This document shows, one piece after another, positions 41,704-50,990 of a DNA stretch of 64,000 nt. The position numbers and the translations under genes are program-made. Position 1 is the first letter of the stretch. Each line of letters opens with the position of its first letter. The stretch is from Prevotella sp. UBA2809 (lineage in GTDB: Bacteria > Bacteroidota > Bacteroidia > Bacteroidales > Bacteroidaceae), in contig DEHD01000042.1 of the NCBI GenBank assembly GCA_002351725.1, positions 1 to 64,000 of the forward strand, written 5' to 3'. The notes below the pieces were generated by a model that searched no databases, was not told where the DNA came from, and saw nothing but the letters and a program-made list of their open reading frames with translations.

Positions 41704-43293
41704 TTACTTGATGTTCAGAACTATTATCGACTTGGCGGGGATCTTTACACTTAAGGTTCCCTTCTTGTTCAGCTTGGCGTCTTTGTATTCCTTAGGAGAT
41801 ACAACGTCGGGGTGCTGGAAGTCGTTGTAGTCAGCAACATTCTTTGATGTAAGGATGCGGCCGCTGACACTCTTGGCCTTGAAGCCTGCCAGATCAAAAT
41901 CGATGGTCTGAGCCTTATCAAGACTAACATTGGTGATAGCAAGAACAATGCTGCCATCGGTGGTCTTTGCAGCTGATGCTGAAAGAACAGGGCAGGGGCG
42001 GGTAGAGTTGTCCTTGGTATCCTGCTTAACCTTAAAGTACTCCTTGCTGCACTGGATGGTCTCGCTCTCGAGGTCGACAGGCAGATAAGTAGCCTCCATA
42101 AATGGTGTGTACATCTGGAATACGTGGTAGGTTGGTGTGAGCACCATGTGGCCTGTACCTTCCTGATCGGTGAGAATCATAGACTGCAGCACGTTTACCA
42201 CCTGAGCGATGTTGGCCATCTTTACACGGTCGGTGTACTTATGGAATACATTCAGCGAGAGGGCTGCTACGAAGGCATCGCGAAGTGCGTTCTGCTGGTA
42301 CAGGTGACCAGAAATGGTGCCTGGCTCCTCGTCCCACCATGTGCCCCACTCGTCGACAAGCAGACCAATCTTACCTTTGGGATCCTTCTGGTCCATAATG
42401 GCCTTGTGCTTCTTGATAACCTCTTCAATCTCAAGGCACTTGCCCAGAGCCCAGTAGTACTGATCGGTATCGAACTTAGTGGCAGAGCCCTTAGGACCAT
42501 TCCAACCTGTGCAGGTGTAGTAGTGAAGCGAGATACCCTGCATACGGTCGCCAATCTTATCCATACATACCTTGGTCCAGTCGTAATCATAATCGCTGGC
42601 ACCAGAGGCGATGCGATAGAGACGGTTCTGTCCCTGGTCGCGCAGATAGGTGTTGAACTTACGGAACTCGTCGCTGTAATACTGTGGAGTCATGTTACCA
42701 CCGCAGCCCCAAGCCTCGTTGCCGATGCCGAAGTATTTTACCTTCCAAGCCTTGTCGCGGCCATTCTGGCGGCGCAGACGTGCCATGGGGGTATCGCCGT
42801 CGCTGGTCATATACTCAACCCACTGGGCCATCTCCTTAACGGTACCAGAGCCTACATTTCCACTGATGTAAGGCTCGCAGCCTAGCATCTCGCAGAGATT
42901 CAGGAACTCGTGGGTGCCGAAAGAGTTGTCTTCGATAGTACCACCCCAGTTATTGTTGCGCAACGATGGACGCTGTGACTTTGGACCGATACCGTCCATC
43001 CAGTGATAGTCGTCGGCAAAGCAGCCTCCTGGCCAGCGCATAACGGGAATGTGAAGGGCCTTGAGGGCCTCGAACACGTCTTTGCGGTAACCATTGATAT
43101 TAGGAATCTGTGAGCCTTCGCCCACCCAGAGACCGCCATAAATACAGCTACCCAGGTGCTCGGAAAACTGGCCGTAGATTTCTTTGTTAATCTTGGCGCC
43201 AGCCTGATCGGCATGAACCGTAGCTTTCACAGCGTCAGCTGCTGAAGCGCTGATGGCGAAAGCGGAAAATGCTATTGCTAATACTTTTCTCAT
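41704..43293 (-). CDS. abfA: Exported alpha-L-arabinofuranosidase, GH51
   Basis: This 529-residue GH51 enzyme has a signal peptide (M-R-K-V-L-A-I-A-F-S...A-S-A). Its acid/base is Glu193 in G-I-G-N-E-A-W-G and its nucleophile is Glu315 in V-D-E-W-G-T-W-W. It cleaves arabinofuranosyl side groups from arabinan, arabinoxylan or arabinogalactan, and the signal peptide places it in the periplasm. It is the last gene of the arabinose operon, 11 bases after the kinase gene. Confidence 0.93.
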   Translation of the reverse strand: MRKVLAIAFSAFAISASAADAVKATVHADQAGAKINKEIYGQFSEHLGSCIYGGLWVGEGSQIPNINGYRKDVFEALKALHIPVMRWPGGCFADDYHWMDGIGPKSQRPSLRNNNWGGTIEDNSFGTHEFLNLCEMLGCEPYISGNVGSGTVKEMAQWVEYMTSDGDTPMARLRRQNGRDKAWKVKYFGIGNEAWGCGGNMTPQYYSDEFRKFNTYLRDQGQNRLYRIASGASDYDYDWTKVCMDKIGDRMQGISLHYYTCTGWNGPKGSATKFDTDQYYWALGKCLEIEEVIKKHKAIMDQKDPKGKIGLLVDEWGTWWDEEPGTISGHLYQQNALRDAFVAALSLNVFHKYTDRVKMANIAQVVNVLQSMILTDQEGTGHMVLTPTYHVFQMYTPFMEATYLPVDLESETIQCSKEYFKVKQDTKDNSTRPCPVLSASAAKTTDGSIVLAITNVSLDKAQTIDFDLAGFKAKSVSGRILTSKNVADYNDFQHPDVVSPKEYKDAKLNKKGTLSVKIPAKSIIVLNIK

Positions 43294-43304
43294 TGTTTGT
43301 TGGT

Positions 43305-44891
43305 TTACTTATTATCTACTGCGGCTTGCTCGATGGGGAGACAGCGCTTGTAGTTCTCGATATACTTCTCGAAACCCGCTACGTCCTCGGCTGTAGGAGC
43401 GATAGATACGCCAGTGTTTCCTGCGAATACTACGTCCTCCAGATAGTCGGCCAGATTCTTACCATTATTGTTAATAAGGTAGCCTGCCAACAGGGCGATA
43501 CCCCATGCACCACCTTCGCCAGCTGTTTCCATCACAGATATTGGAGAGTTGAGAGCGGCAGCCAACATGCGCTGTCCTACTCCTGCAGTTTTGAAGTAAC
43601 CACCATGACCGGTGATGCGGTCAACCTTGATCTTCTCTTCCTTCAGCAGAATATCGTTACCAATCTTGAGTACGCCGATGGCACCATAGAGGTGTGCGCG
43701 CATAAAGTTGGCCAGGTTGAACTTGTCGCTTGCAGAGCGGACGAACATAGGACGACCCTCGGCCAGACCTGTTACAGGCTCGCCTGAAACGTAGTTGTAG
43801 GCCATGAGTCCACCGCAGTCGGTATCGCCTTCAAGAGCCTTGTTGAACAGCTTTCCGTAAAGCTCATTCATGTCAACGGGCACACCAAGCAGTTGCTGGT
43901 ACTCCTTGAATAGACCAACCCAAGCGTTGATGTCGCTGGTACAGTTGTTACAGTGAACCATCGCTACGAGTGAACCATCAGGAGTGGTAACCATATCAAT
44001 CATCTCGTAAGGCTTAGAAAGTTCTTTCTCAAGCACAATCATTGAGAACGATGATGTTCCGGCAGAAACATTACCTGTGCGCTGTTTAACAGCGTTGGTG
44101 GCAACCATACCAGTGCCTGCGTCGCCCTCAGGAGGACATACGGGGATGCCAGCCTTCAGGTGACCAGAAACGTCAAGCTTCTTAGCACCCTCTGGGGTAA
44201 GGAATCCTGCATTCTCGCCTGCATTCAGAGACTTAGGCAGAATGTCGAGCAATTTCCATGAGAAACCTTTAGGAGCAATGAGCTCATCGAACTTCTTTAC
44301 CATTGTGGCATCGTAAGTCTTGGTCTTGGGGTCGACAGGAATCATACCTGATGCATCGCCAACACCCAGAACAAACTGTCCTGTTACCTGCCAGTGAACA
44401 TAACCGGCAAGGGTAGTGAGGTATTTGATGCTGGAAACGTGCTCCTCATTGTCGAGAATGCACTGGTAAAGGTGAGAGATGCTCCAGCGCAGGGGGATGT
44501 TGTAGTTAAAGAGCTTAGAGAGCTCGGCAGCGGCCTTACCGGTGTTTGTGTTACGCCATGTGCGGAAGGGAACGAGAATCTCCTGCTTTTCATCAAAGGC
44601 CATGTAACCGTGCATCATAGCACTGAAACCGATAGCGGCCAGTGACTCGATCTCGCAGTCGTACTGCTTCTGAACATCCTTGCGGAGATCAGAGTAGCAG
44701 TCCTGGAGGCCATACCATACAGCCTCGGTAGAATAAGTCCAAAGACCATCTACTAATTGGTTCTCCCATTCGTGTGAGCCCTGGGCAATGGGCGTATTGT
44801 CCTCGTCGATGAGGACAGCTTTGATGCGGGTAGAGCCAAACTCGATACCGAGAATGGCCTTACCTGCTTCGATTGTCTGTTTTGCTGTCAT
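43305..44891 (-). CDS. araB: FGGY-family sugar kinase, probable L-ribulokinase
   Basis: This 528-residue FGGY kinase shows the N-terminal ATPase loop G-I-E-F-G-S-T-R-I-K near residue 14 and a G-N-V-S-A-G-T-S-S-F segment near 275, both typical of the fold. It lies one base after araA and upstream of GH51, so the natural role is phosphorylation of L-ribulose in the arabinose pathway. It is not closely similar to E. coli AraB; Bacteroidetes use a distinct FGGY subgroup for this step. Xylulokinase activity cannot be excluded by sequence alone. Confidence 0.85.
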   Translation of the reverse strand: MTAKQTIEAGKAILGIEFGSTRIKAVLIDEDNTPIAQGSHEWENQLVDGLWTYSTEAVWYGLQDCYSDLRKDVQKQYDCEIESLAAIGFSAMMHGYMAFDEKQEILVPFRTWRNTNTGKAAAELSKLFNYNIPLRWSISHLYQCILDNEEHVSSIKYLTTLAGYVHWQVTGQFVLGVGDASGMIPVDPKTKTYDATMVKKFDELIAPKGFSWKLLDILPKSLNAGENAGFLTPEGAKKLDVSGHLKAGIPVCPPEGDAGTGMVATNAVKQRTGNVSAGTSSFSMIVLEKELSKPYEMIDMVTTPDGSLVAMVHCNNCTSDINAWVGLFKEYQQLLGVPVDMNELYGKLFNKALEGDTDCGGLMAYNYVSGEPVTGLAEGRPMFVRSASDKFNLANFMRAHLYGAIGVLKIGNDILLKEEKIKVDRITGHGGYFKTAGVGQRMLAAALNSPISVMETAGEGGAWGIALLAGYLINNNGKNLADYLEDVVFAGNTGVSIAPTAEDVAGFEKYIENYKRCLPIEQAAVDNK

Positions 44892-44892
44892 A

Positions 44893-46425
44893 TTATCTGA
44901 GTGCTTTATTCAACATGTAATAAACCTCGTTGTTGCGGAGGGTCTGCTTGAAGTCTGCAATGTTTGTCTGTTTGTTGATGCGGACATACTCGATGCCAGT
45001 CATCTCGGCAAAGTCCTCCCAATACTCCTCAGTGATGTCATAAGAGAAAGCGCTGTGGTGTGTACCACCAGCCAGAATCCAGGCTGCAGCACCAATCTCG
45101 AATGTAGGCTGTGGAACCCACAGAGCAGAAGCTACAGGAAGTTTTGGCATTGGCTGAGGCTCGATGCACTCAACCTCCTGGCTGATCAGACGGAAACGGT
45201 TGCCAAGGTCAACAACTGTAGCCTTAATACCAGCACCAGTCTTAGATGTGAATACCAGACGTGCAGTCTGCTGCTTGCGGATACCGATACCGAGGAAATG
45301 AACCTCTAGCTTTGGCTTGTCGGTAGCAATCAGAGGACAAACCTCCAGCATGTGACTCTGCAGACAAGAACTCTTGTCGCCAGCGAAGTTCAAGGTGTAG
45401 TCCTCGAGGAATGAGCAACCGGTAGGCATGCCCTGCTGGATAACCCAAAGTGTGCGATACAGGCAGGCTGTCTTCCAGTCGCCTTCAGCACCGAAACCGT
45501 AACCCTCCTGCATCAGGCGCTGTGAAGCCAGACCAGGAATCTGGTCGAATCCGCAGAAGTTCGGATCGTCGATGTTGGCATCGCCCAGGTCGTCGAAGTT
45601 GGTTGTGAAGGCTGTTGCACCCTCGTCTTTCAGTACGCGGCGCAGGGCAATCTCAGCCTTAGCAGCGTTCTTAACCTTCTCCCAGTAAACCTCCTCGCCA
45701 CTCTCGTCAATCTTGATGGTATAGAGCTTCTTGTACTCCTCAACGAGTGCATCAGCTTCTGCATCGGTAACTTTCTTGAAGTACTCCATCAGAGAAGAAA
45801 CAGGGTAGTAGTCAACATGGTATCCCAGACGCTGCTCGAATTCAACGCGGTCGCCATCGGTAACGGCAACGTTGTTCATGTTCATACCGAACATCAGACA
45901 ACGAACATTGTGAGCATCAGCAACACCTGCTGCTACGCGTGCCCATACAGCAATCTGCTTCTGAGCCTTCTCGTCCTTCCAATAACCACAAACAACTTTG
46001 CGGGCGATGCGCATACGAGTGCAGATATGTCCGAACTCGATGTCACCATGAGCACTCTGGTTGAGGTTCATGAAGTCCATGTCGATCTCACTCCAGGGAA
46101 TCTCGGCGTTATACTGGGTGTGGAAGTGAAGCAGAGGCTTCTGCAGCTGCTGCAGACCCTTGATCCACATCTTTGCAGGTGAGAAGGTATGCATCCATGT
46201 GATGATACCTGCGCATTTTTCATCGTTGTTGGCTGCAAGCATAATCTGCTCTACCTCCTTGCTGCTGTTAGCAGTGCCTTTATATACAATTTTTACAGGG
46301 ATATTGCCAGAGGCGTTAAGACCATCGACCATCTCCTTAGAGTGTCCATCAACTGCAACTACTGCATCGCCTCCGTAAAGAAGCTGTGCACCTGTTACCC
46401 ACCAAAGTTCTAAATTCTCATACAT
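44893..46425 (-). CDS. araA: L-arabinose isomerase
   Basis: This 510-residue isomerase is full length. Family segments include T-W-M-H-T-F-S-P-A-K-M-W near residue 97 and the acidic metal ligands in E-G-Y-G-F-G-A-E-G-D-W near residue 310-320. A late C-terminal His in G-G-T-H-H is the usual last ligand. It converts L-arabinose to L-ribulose in the cytoplasm. It sits between araD (25 bases upstream) and araB (1 base downstream). Confidence 0.95.
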   Translation of the reverse strand: MYENLELWWVTGAQLLYGGDAVVAVDGHSKEMVDGLNASGNIPVKIVYKGTANSSKEVEQIMLAANNDEKCAGIITWMHTFSPAKMWIKGLQQLQKPLLHFHTQYNAEIPWSEIDMDFMNLNQSAHGDIEFGHICTRMRIARKVVCGYWKDEKAQKQIAVWARVAAGVADAHNVRCLMFGMNMNNVAVTDGDRVEFEQRLGYHVDYYPVSSLMEYFKKVTDAEADALVEEYKKLYTIKIDESGEEVYWEKVKNAAKAEIALRRVLKDEGATAFTTNFDDLGDANIDDPNFCGFDQIPGLASQRLMQEGYGFGAEGDWKTACLYRTLWVIQQGMPTGCSFLEDYTLNFAGDKSSCLQSHMLEVCPLIATDKPKLEVHFLGIGIRKQQTARLVFTSKTGAGIKATVVDLGNRFRLISQEVECIEPQPMPKLPVASALWVPQPTFEIGAAAWILAGGTHHSAFSYDITEEYWEDFAEMTGIEYVRINKQTNIADFKQTLRNNEVYYMLNKALR

Positions 46426-46450
46426 AGTTTTCTAATTTTAATTGTTATTA

Positions 46451-47161
46451 TTAATGTTTCTGTCCTTTCTGTCCATAGTAGGCGTTGGGGCCGTGCTTAC
46501 GCATATAGTGCTTCTCTATAAGCAGAGGATTCATAGTGAGCTCGGGGTTTACCGAGAATGCTACAAATGCCATCTTGGCGCACTGCTCCATCACTTTGGC
46601 ATTGTAAACGGCATTGTCGGGTGATGTTCCCCAAGAGAATGGACCGTGATTCTTTACAAGAACGGCAGGAGTGTGATCGGGATTGATTTTACGGATGTTC
46701 AGAATCTCATCAACAATCACATTTCCTGTCTCCAACTCGTAGTTGCCCTTAACCTCAGCCTCTGTCATATCGCGTGTGCAGGGGATATCCTTGTAGAAAT
46801 AGTCGGCGTGAGTGGTGCCAATGTTGGGGATATCACGACCTGCCTGGGCAAATGCTGTGGCATAGGTAGAGTGGGTATGGACAACACCCTGAATGTTAGG
46901 GAAGTTGCGATACAATACAAGGTGAGTTGGCGTGTCGCTCGATGGGTTCAGGTCGCCCTCTACTACCTCACCGGTATTGAGGTCGACAACTACCATGTCG
47001 GATGCCTTCATTACATCATAGTCTACGCCAGAGGGCTTGATGACAACAAGACCTTTCTCGCGGTCGATGCCAGATACATTACCCCAGGTAAAGATTACCA
47101 GGTTCTGCTTTACAAGGTCAAGATTAGCCTTGAAAACTTTTTCTTTCAGTTCTTCTAACAT
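46451..47161 (-). CDS. araD: L-ribulose-5-phosphate 4-epimerase
   Basis: This class II aldolase-fold enzyme of 236 residues interconverts L-ribulose 5-phosphate and D-xylulose 5-phosphate. The family segments G-N-V-S-G (near 30), the S-S-D-T-P-T-H loop (near 75) and the zinc ligands H-T-H-S near residue 95 are present, with the third His near 170. ATG 47161 (M-L-E-E-L) is chosen over an earlier one three codons upstream. It lies 25 bases before araA. Confidence 0.92.
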   Translation of the reverse strand: MLEELKEKVFKANLDLVKQNLVIFTWGNVSGIDREKGLVVIKPSGVDYDVMKASDMVVVDLNTGEVVEGDLNPSSDTPTHLVLYRNFPNIQGVVHTHSTYATAFAQAGRDIPNIGTTHADYFYKDIPCTRDMTEAEVKGNYELETGNVIVDEILNIRKINPDHTPAVLVKNHGPFSWGTSPDNAVYNAKVMEQCAKMAFVAFSVNPELTMNPLLIEKHYMRKHGPNAYYGQKGQKH

Positions 47162-47189
47162 AATTCTCAATTATTAATTGTCAATAGGA

Positions 47190-47867
47190 TTACAGCTTAA
47201 AGTTGGAATCCTCAGTATATGCTTTGTTGTTGAAACGATAGAGGTAAGCTCCACGCTTAGAACTCTTCTTATCAATGAGCTCTGTCTTCTCGATAAAGTC
47301 CATATCCTTTACGCGCTTGCGGAAGTTGCGTTTGTCGAGCTCGGTGCCATACACAGCCTCGTAGAGTGTCTGCAACTGCGTGAGTGTGAACAGATTGGGC
47401 AGTAGGCGGAAACCGATAGGCTCGTGCGACATCTTCTGCTGAATGAGTTTGCGCGCTTTGGTGAGCATCTCATTGTGGTCAGAATAGAGGGTGGGAAGAT
47501 TCTCGACATCAATCCACTCTGCACCGTGGGCCTGACGAAGTTTCTCATCGTAGTCGTTGACATTGATGAGTGCATAGTAGGCTATCGACACAACACGTTC
47601 GCCTGGGTCGCGGTCTATCTTACCAAAAGCACCTATCTGGCGCATATAGAGGTTGCGAAGACCTGTAAGCTCAAACAAGGTGCGTGTTGCAGCTTCGTCA
47701 ACACTCTCGGTGGCGCCAACGAAGCCTCCGTAGAGGCTCCATTCGCCACGTCCTGGGTCCATCTTACGGCGACCTACAAGCACCTTAAGTTTCTTTTCGT
47801 CGAATCCGAAGATGATGCAGTCTACCGAAAGAAAAACCTTGGAATGTTCGTTATAGAAAGTTGTCAT
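47190..47867 (-). CDS. araR: AraR, Nudix-type arabinose regulator
   Basis: This 225-residue protein joins an N-terminal Nudix-like domain (about residues 8-145) to a C-terminal winged-helix region (R-L-L-P-N-L-F-T-L-T-Q-L-Q-T-L-Y...K-R-N-F-R-K-R). The Nudix box reads G-x5-E-x7-R-T-L-F-E-L-T-G: two of the three catalytic Glu positions of R-E-U-x-E-E are replaced (Thr and Leu), so it is probably a ligand sensor rather than a hydrolase. A Nudix regulator in this gene order is the arabinose regulator described in Bacteroides thetaiotaomicron. It sits inside the operon it should control. Confidence 0.9.
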   Translation of the reverse strand: MTTFYNEHSKVFLSVDCIIFGFDEKKLKVLVGRRKMDPGRGEWSLYGGFVGATESVDEAATRTLFELTGLRNLYMRQIGAFGKIDRDPGERVVSIAYYALINVNDYDEKLRQAHGAEWIDVENLPTLYSDHNEMLTKARKLIQQKMSHEPIGFRLLPNLFTLTQLQTLYEAVYGTELDKRNFRKRVKDMDFIEKTELIDKKSSKRGAYLYRFNNKAYTEDSNFKL

Positions 47868-47878
47868 ATCTTATCAAA

Positions 47879-49603
47879 TTACCAGAAATAAGCATAGAAG
47901 CATGCGCACAGACCGATAACTACCAGTGTGCCGATAATATCGAATACACCCCAGCTTTCCTTGATTGACTTCTTAAAGTCGCTGGTAAAGGTGATGGCAT
48001 CGATCTGAGCCTTGGTAGGTGCAGGTGTGAACATAGATACTGCATAGATGAATATGAGTAGGAATACCAGCAACCAGCACTCGAATACCAGCCAGTTGGT
48101 CTGCCAGAACCATGCTGTGGCATCCCAGAAACCACCTTCCATAGTGGCACGGCCAGTGTCGGTGATGACATTGGTTACCAGACGAATCATACCAATCATG
48201 AAGCCCACAATAAGTGTCCACTCACCAGCCTTTGGAGTGATTTTCTTGCTCAGGATACCGCAAGCAAAAATGACTACCATGGCAGGAGCCAGAAGAGACT
48301 GGATACCCTGCAAATAGTTGTAGAGTGTGTCCATACCCATCATGATAGGCAGCCATGCGAAACCAAGAATAACAACTACTACAGTAGCAACACGACCAAC
48401 GAATACATAGTGAGCCTCGCTCATGCCCTTCTTCAGAGGCTTGTAGAAGTCCTCGGTAAACAAGGTAGCACAGCTATTGAAGAATGCTGCGAGAGAAGCA
48501 ACAAGTGCACAGATGAAACCGATGGTAACGATACCCTTAATACCGGCAGGCAGAACCTGCTGAACCATAATGGCAAAGGCTGCATCAGTCTCTTCCATGG
48601 TGAAGACTCCCTTCTGAGCCAGGGCAGCGGCTATCATACCTGGAATCAGGAACATGAAGCAAGGAAGAACCTTGAAGAAACCAGCTGCAATTGTACCACG
48701 GCGTGCTCGCTTGATAACCTCGGCATTATCCTCGCCCGGTACCTGACCAAGTACACGCTGAACAATGTGCTGGTCGGTACACCAATACCAGAAACCGATG
48801 ATAGATGCACCGATGAATACCACAAAGCCTGGATACTCCTGATACATCGAGTCGCCTTCTTCCCAGTGGAACATATGAGTGGTACCATAACCATTGTTCA
48901 ACTGTCCGCAATAGTCCATCATGTTTGCCCATCCATCGGCAATATTGCCAGCGCCGAGAGCAGAAAGACCGAGGAACAGTACCAGGAACGAACCTATAAT
49001 AAGAATAGGTGTCTGAATGGTAGAAAGAGTCATTACGCCCTTCATGCCGCCAAATACGGTGAATATAGCAGTGATGAGGATCAGTCCGATGGCTCCATAC
49101 CAGAAGTTTAGTCCCCAGAGATACTTGAAGAAGATACCACCTGTGAGCGCTGTTACACTAACCTTGGTTAGAATATAAGCCACCAATGTGATGATGCTCA
49201 ACCAAGAACCTGTGCGCTGTGTGTAGCGGAATTTCAGGAAGTCGGGCATGGTAATAATCTTGCCCATCTTGTTAATCATCAGCTGATAGAAAGGTACGAA
49301 CAACCAACCTAAGATGAGGATCATCCAACCCTGCATCTCCCAGTGGGCCATACCTACACCGCTTTTTGCACCAGTACCGGCGAGGCCAACCAAGTGCTCA
49401 GAGCCAATGTTGGCAGCAAAGATGGCCATACCGATTACATACCAAGGCTCGCCCTTACCAAAAAGGTAAGCCGAAGAGTCTTCGCCCTGCTGGGCTTTCT
49501 TGTCTTTCCAAATGGCATACCACACAGCTGCCACCACACCTAAAAGGCCGATGGTGAGTACCACCCAATCGAGCCAGATGAATTCATGTGAACTCCAATT
49601 CAT
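47879..49603 (-). CDS. Sodium/solute symporter (SSS family), probable arabinose importer
   Basis: This 574-residue membrane protein has about 14 hydrophobic helices and the SSS/SLC5 landmarks: G-S-E-H-L-V-G-L-A-G-T-G near residue 67, a D-Q-H-I-V-Q-R segment near 275 and a long conserved region around A-F-F-N-S-C-A-T-L-F. It should couple sugar entry to a sodium gradient. Its place between a mutarotase lipoprotein and the arabinose regulator suggests L-arabinose as substrate. Confidence 0.88.
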   Translation of the reverse strand: MNWSSHEFIWLDWVVLTIGLLGVVAAVWYAIWKDKKAQQGEDSSAYLFGKGEPWYVIGMAIFAANIGSEHLVGLAGTGAKSGVGMAHWEMQGWMILILGWLFVPFYQLMINKMGKIITMPDFLKFRYTQRTGSWLSIITLVAYILTKVSVTALTGGIFFKYLWGLNFWYGAIGLILITAIFTVFGGMKGVMTLSTIQTPILIIGSFLVLFLGLSALGAGNIADGWANMMDYCGQLNNGYGTTHMFHWEEGDSMYQEYPGFVVFIGASIIGFWYWCTDQHIVQRVLGQVPGEDNAEVIKRARRGTIAAGFFKVLPCFMFLIPGMIAAALAQKGVFTMEETDAAFAIMVQQVLPAGIKGIVTIGFICALVASLAAFFNSCATLFTEDFYKPLKKGMSEAHYVFVGRVATVVVVILGFAWLPIMMGMDTLYNYLQGIQSLLAPAMVVIFACGILSKKITPKAGEWTLIVGFMIGMIRLVTNVITDTGRATMEGGFWDATAWFWQTNWLVFECWLLVFLLIFIYAVSMFTPAPTKAQIDAITFTSDFKKSIKESWGVFDIIGTLVVIGLCACFYAYFW

Positions 49604-49629
49604 AATTGATATTAATTAGTAATTATTAG

Positions 49630-50808
49630 TTATTTGATTGAGAATTTGTAAGCTGCGTGACTGAAGTACTTCTCGCCTGGATTGAGAACGGGCTGAACCC
49701 AGTCTGGATGGTTTGGAGAATCGGGATACTTCTGGCTCTCCAAGCAAACACTTACGTGCTTGGGGTAGGTGATGCCACCCTTGCGGGCGATATCCTTATC
49801 GGCTCCAACACCCTGGAAGTTACCGCTGTATACCTGTACACCAGGCTCGTTGGTAAACATCTCCATAAAGATACCTGTCTTTGGGCTATAGAGGCTTGCA
49901 CAAACCTGAGTGTCGTCGCCCTTACCATCTTTATAGGTATTCAGACAGAAGTTGTGGTCGTAACCTGTAGCATTCTGAATCTGGTCGAAACTACTCTTGA
50001 TGCTGTCGCCAATGGCGTGTGGAGTACGGAAGTCCATTGGAGTACCTTCAACAGATTTGATTTCGCCTGTTGGAATGTAAAGCTTGTCGCTTGGGGTGAA
50101 GTTGTCTGCATTTACATACAGAACCATGTCGTAACCTGGTTGTGTGAAGTCGCCACTCAGGTTGTAATAGTTGTGATTAGTCTGGTTGATAATAGTTGGC
50201 TTGTCGGTCTCTGCCTCCCATGTCATATCTAGCACATTGTCAGATGTGAGCTTGTAGGTGGTAACAGCCATAACCTTTCCAGGGAATCCGTTCTCGCCGT
50301 CGGCTGCTACAATTGTGAGCTTAAGGATTGAATCGCCAATCTGCTCGGCATCGTAAACCTGATGCATCCAACCAGTGTTGCCACCTCCGTGAAGAGAGTT
50401 TGGACCATCGTTCTTCTTGAGCTGATACTCGGTGTCATTAAGGGTGAATTTTCCCTCCTTGATGCGGTTGGCATAGCGGCCAACGCTTGATCCGTAGTCA
50501 GATGGAGTGTTGATGGTGTCGGCATACTGGGCGATGTTGTCGAATCCGAGAACAACGTCGGTTGGTTTGCCATCCTTGTCGGGAACAACAAGAGATACGA
50601 TACGACCACCATAGTTGGTGATACAAACCTCCATGCCATTCTGGTTCTTAAGCGTGTAGAGCTTAACGGGCTTGGCCTGGATAGTTGTGTCGAACTTAGC
50701 TGGGTCAAGACCCGAAACTGTGAGTTGTGGAGCCTGCTGGCTACCGGCACACGAGAGCATAAGTGCTGCTGCACCTACCCCCATCAATGTTGCTTTCAAT
50801 GCTTTCAT
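49630..50808 (-). CDS. galM: Lipidated aldose 1-epimerase (galactose mutarotase)
   Basis: This 392-residue GalM-fold protein has a lipoprotein signal with lipobox L-M-L-S-C near residue 20, so it acts outside the inner membrane. Family segments include Y-A-N-R-I near residue 105, the N-Q-T-N-H-N-Y-Y-N-L segment with the catalytic His near 205 and the catalytic Glu near the C-terminus (V-C-L-E-S-Q-K-Y-P-D-S-P-N). It interconverts anomers, probably feeding the symporter encoded 26 bases downstream. It is the first gene of the arabinose operon. Confidence 0.9.
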   Translation of the reverse strand: MKALKATLMGVGAAALMLSCAGSQQAPQLTVSGLDPAKFDTTIQAKPVKLYTLKNQNGMEVCITNYGGRIVSLVVPDKDGKPTDVVLGFDNIAQYADTINTPSDYGSSVGRYANRIKEGKFTLNDTEYQLKKNDGPNSLHGGGNTGWMHQVYDAEQIGDSILKLTIVAADGENGFPGKVMAVTTYKLTSDNVLDMTWEAETDKPTIINQTNHNYYNLSGDFTQPGYDMVLYVNADNFTPSDKLYIPTGEIKSVEGTPMDFRTPHAIGDSIKSSFDQIQNATGYDHNFCLNTYKDGKGDDTQVCASLYSPKTGIFMEMFTNEPGVQVYSGNFQGVGADKDIARKGGITYPKHVSVCLESQKYPDSPNHPDWVQPVLNPGEKYFSHAAYKFSIK

Positions 50809-50855
50809 TGCTTTTCGTTTTAAGTTATTATTGAGTCTATTGTTGTTATTTTGGG

Positions 50856-50867
50856 TGTAAAATTACA
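50856..50867 (-). promoter_or_regulatory. Candidate operator TGTAA-N2-TTACA before the arabinose operon
   Basis: A short inverted repeat TGTAA AA TTACA lies 48 bases before the galM start, and AATTACAA recurs at 50861-50868 and 50880-50887, 19 bases apart. On the minus strand a weak -7-like TTAGTTTG overlaps the second copy (50892-50885), which would place the palindrome just downstream of the transcription start, a repressor-type position. Linking it to AraR is inference from position only. Confidence 0.35.
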
Positions 50868-50908
50868 ATTAACATCCGAAATTACAAACTAAAATGGGGG
50901 AAAAATAA

Positions 50909-50939
50909 AGAGTAAGGTGTGAAAAATACACCTTACTCT
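50909..50939 (-). terminator. Terminator of the galactose operon (after galK)
   Basis: A perfect 12-bp stem pairs AGAGTAAGGTGT with ACACCTTACTCT around a 7-base loop. On the minus strand it is followed by TTATTTTT. It lies about 50 bases past the galK stop and before the arabinose promoter region. Confidence 0.9.
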
Positions 50940-50990
50940 AAATATTTAACCTTTATAAACACAAAGAAAGTGTTTTTTGTCGATTCTGAG

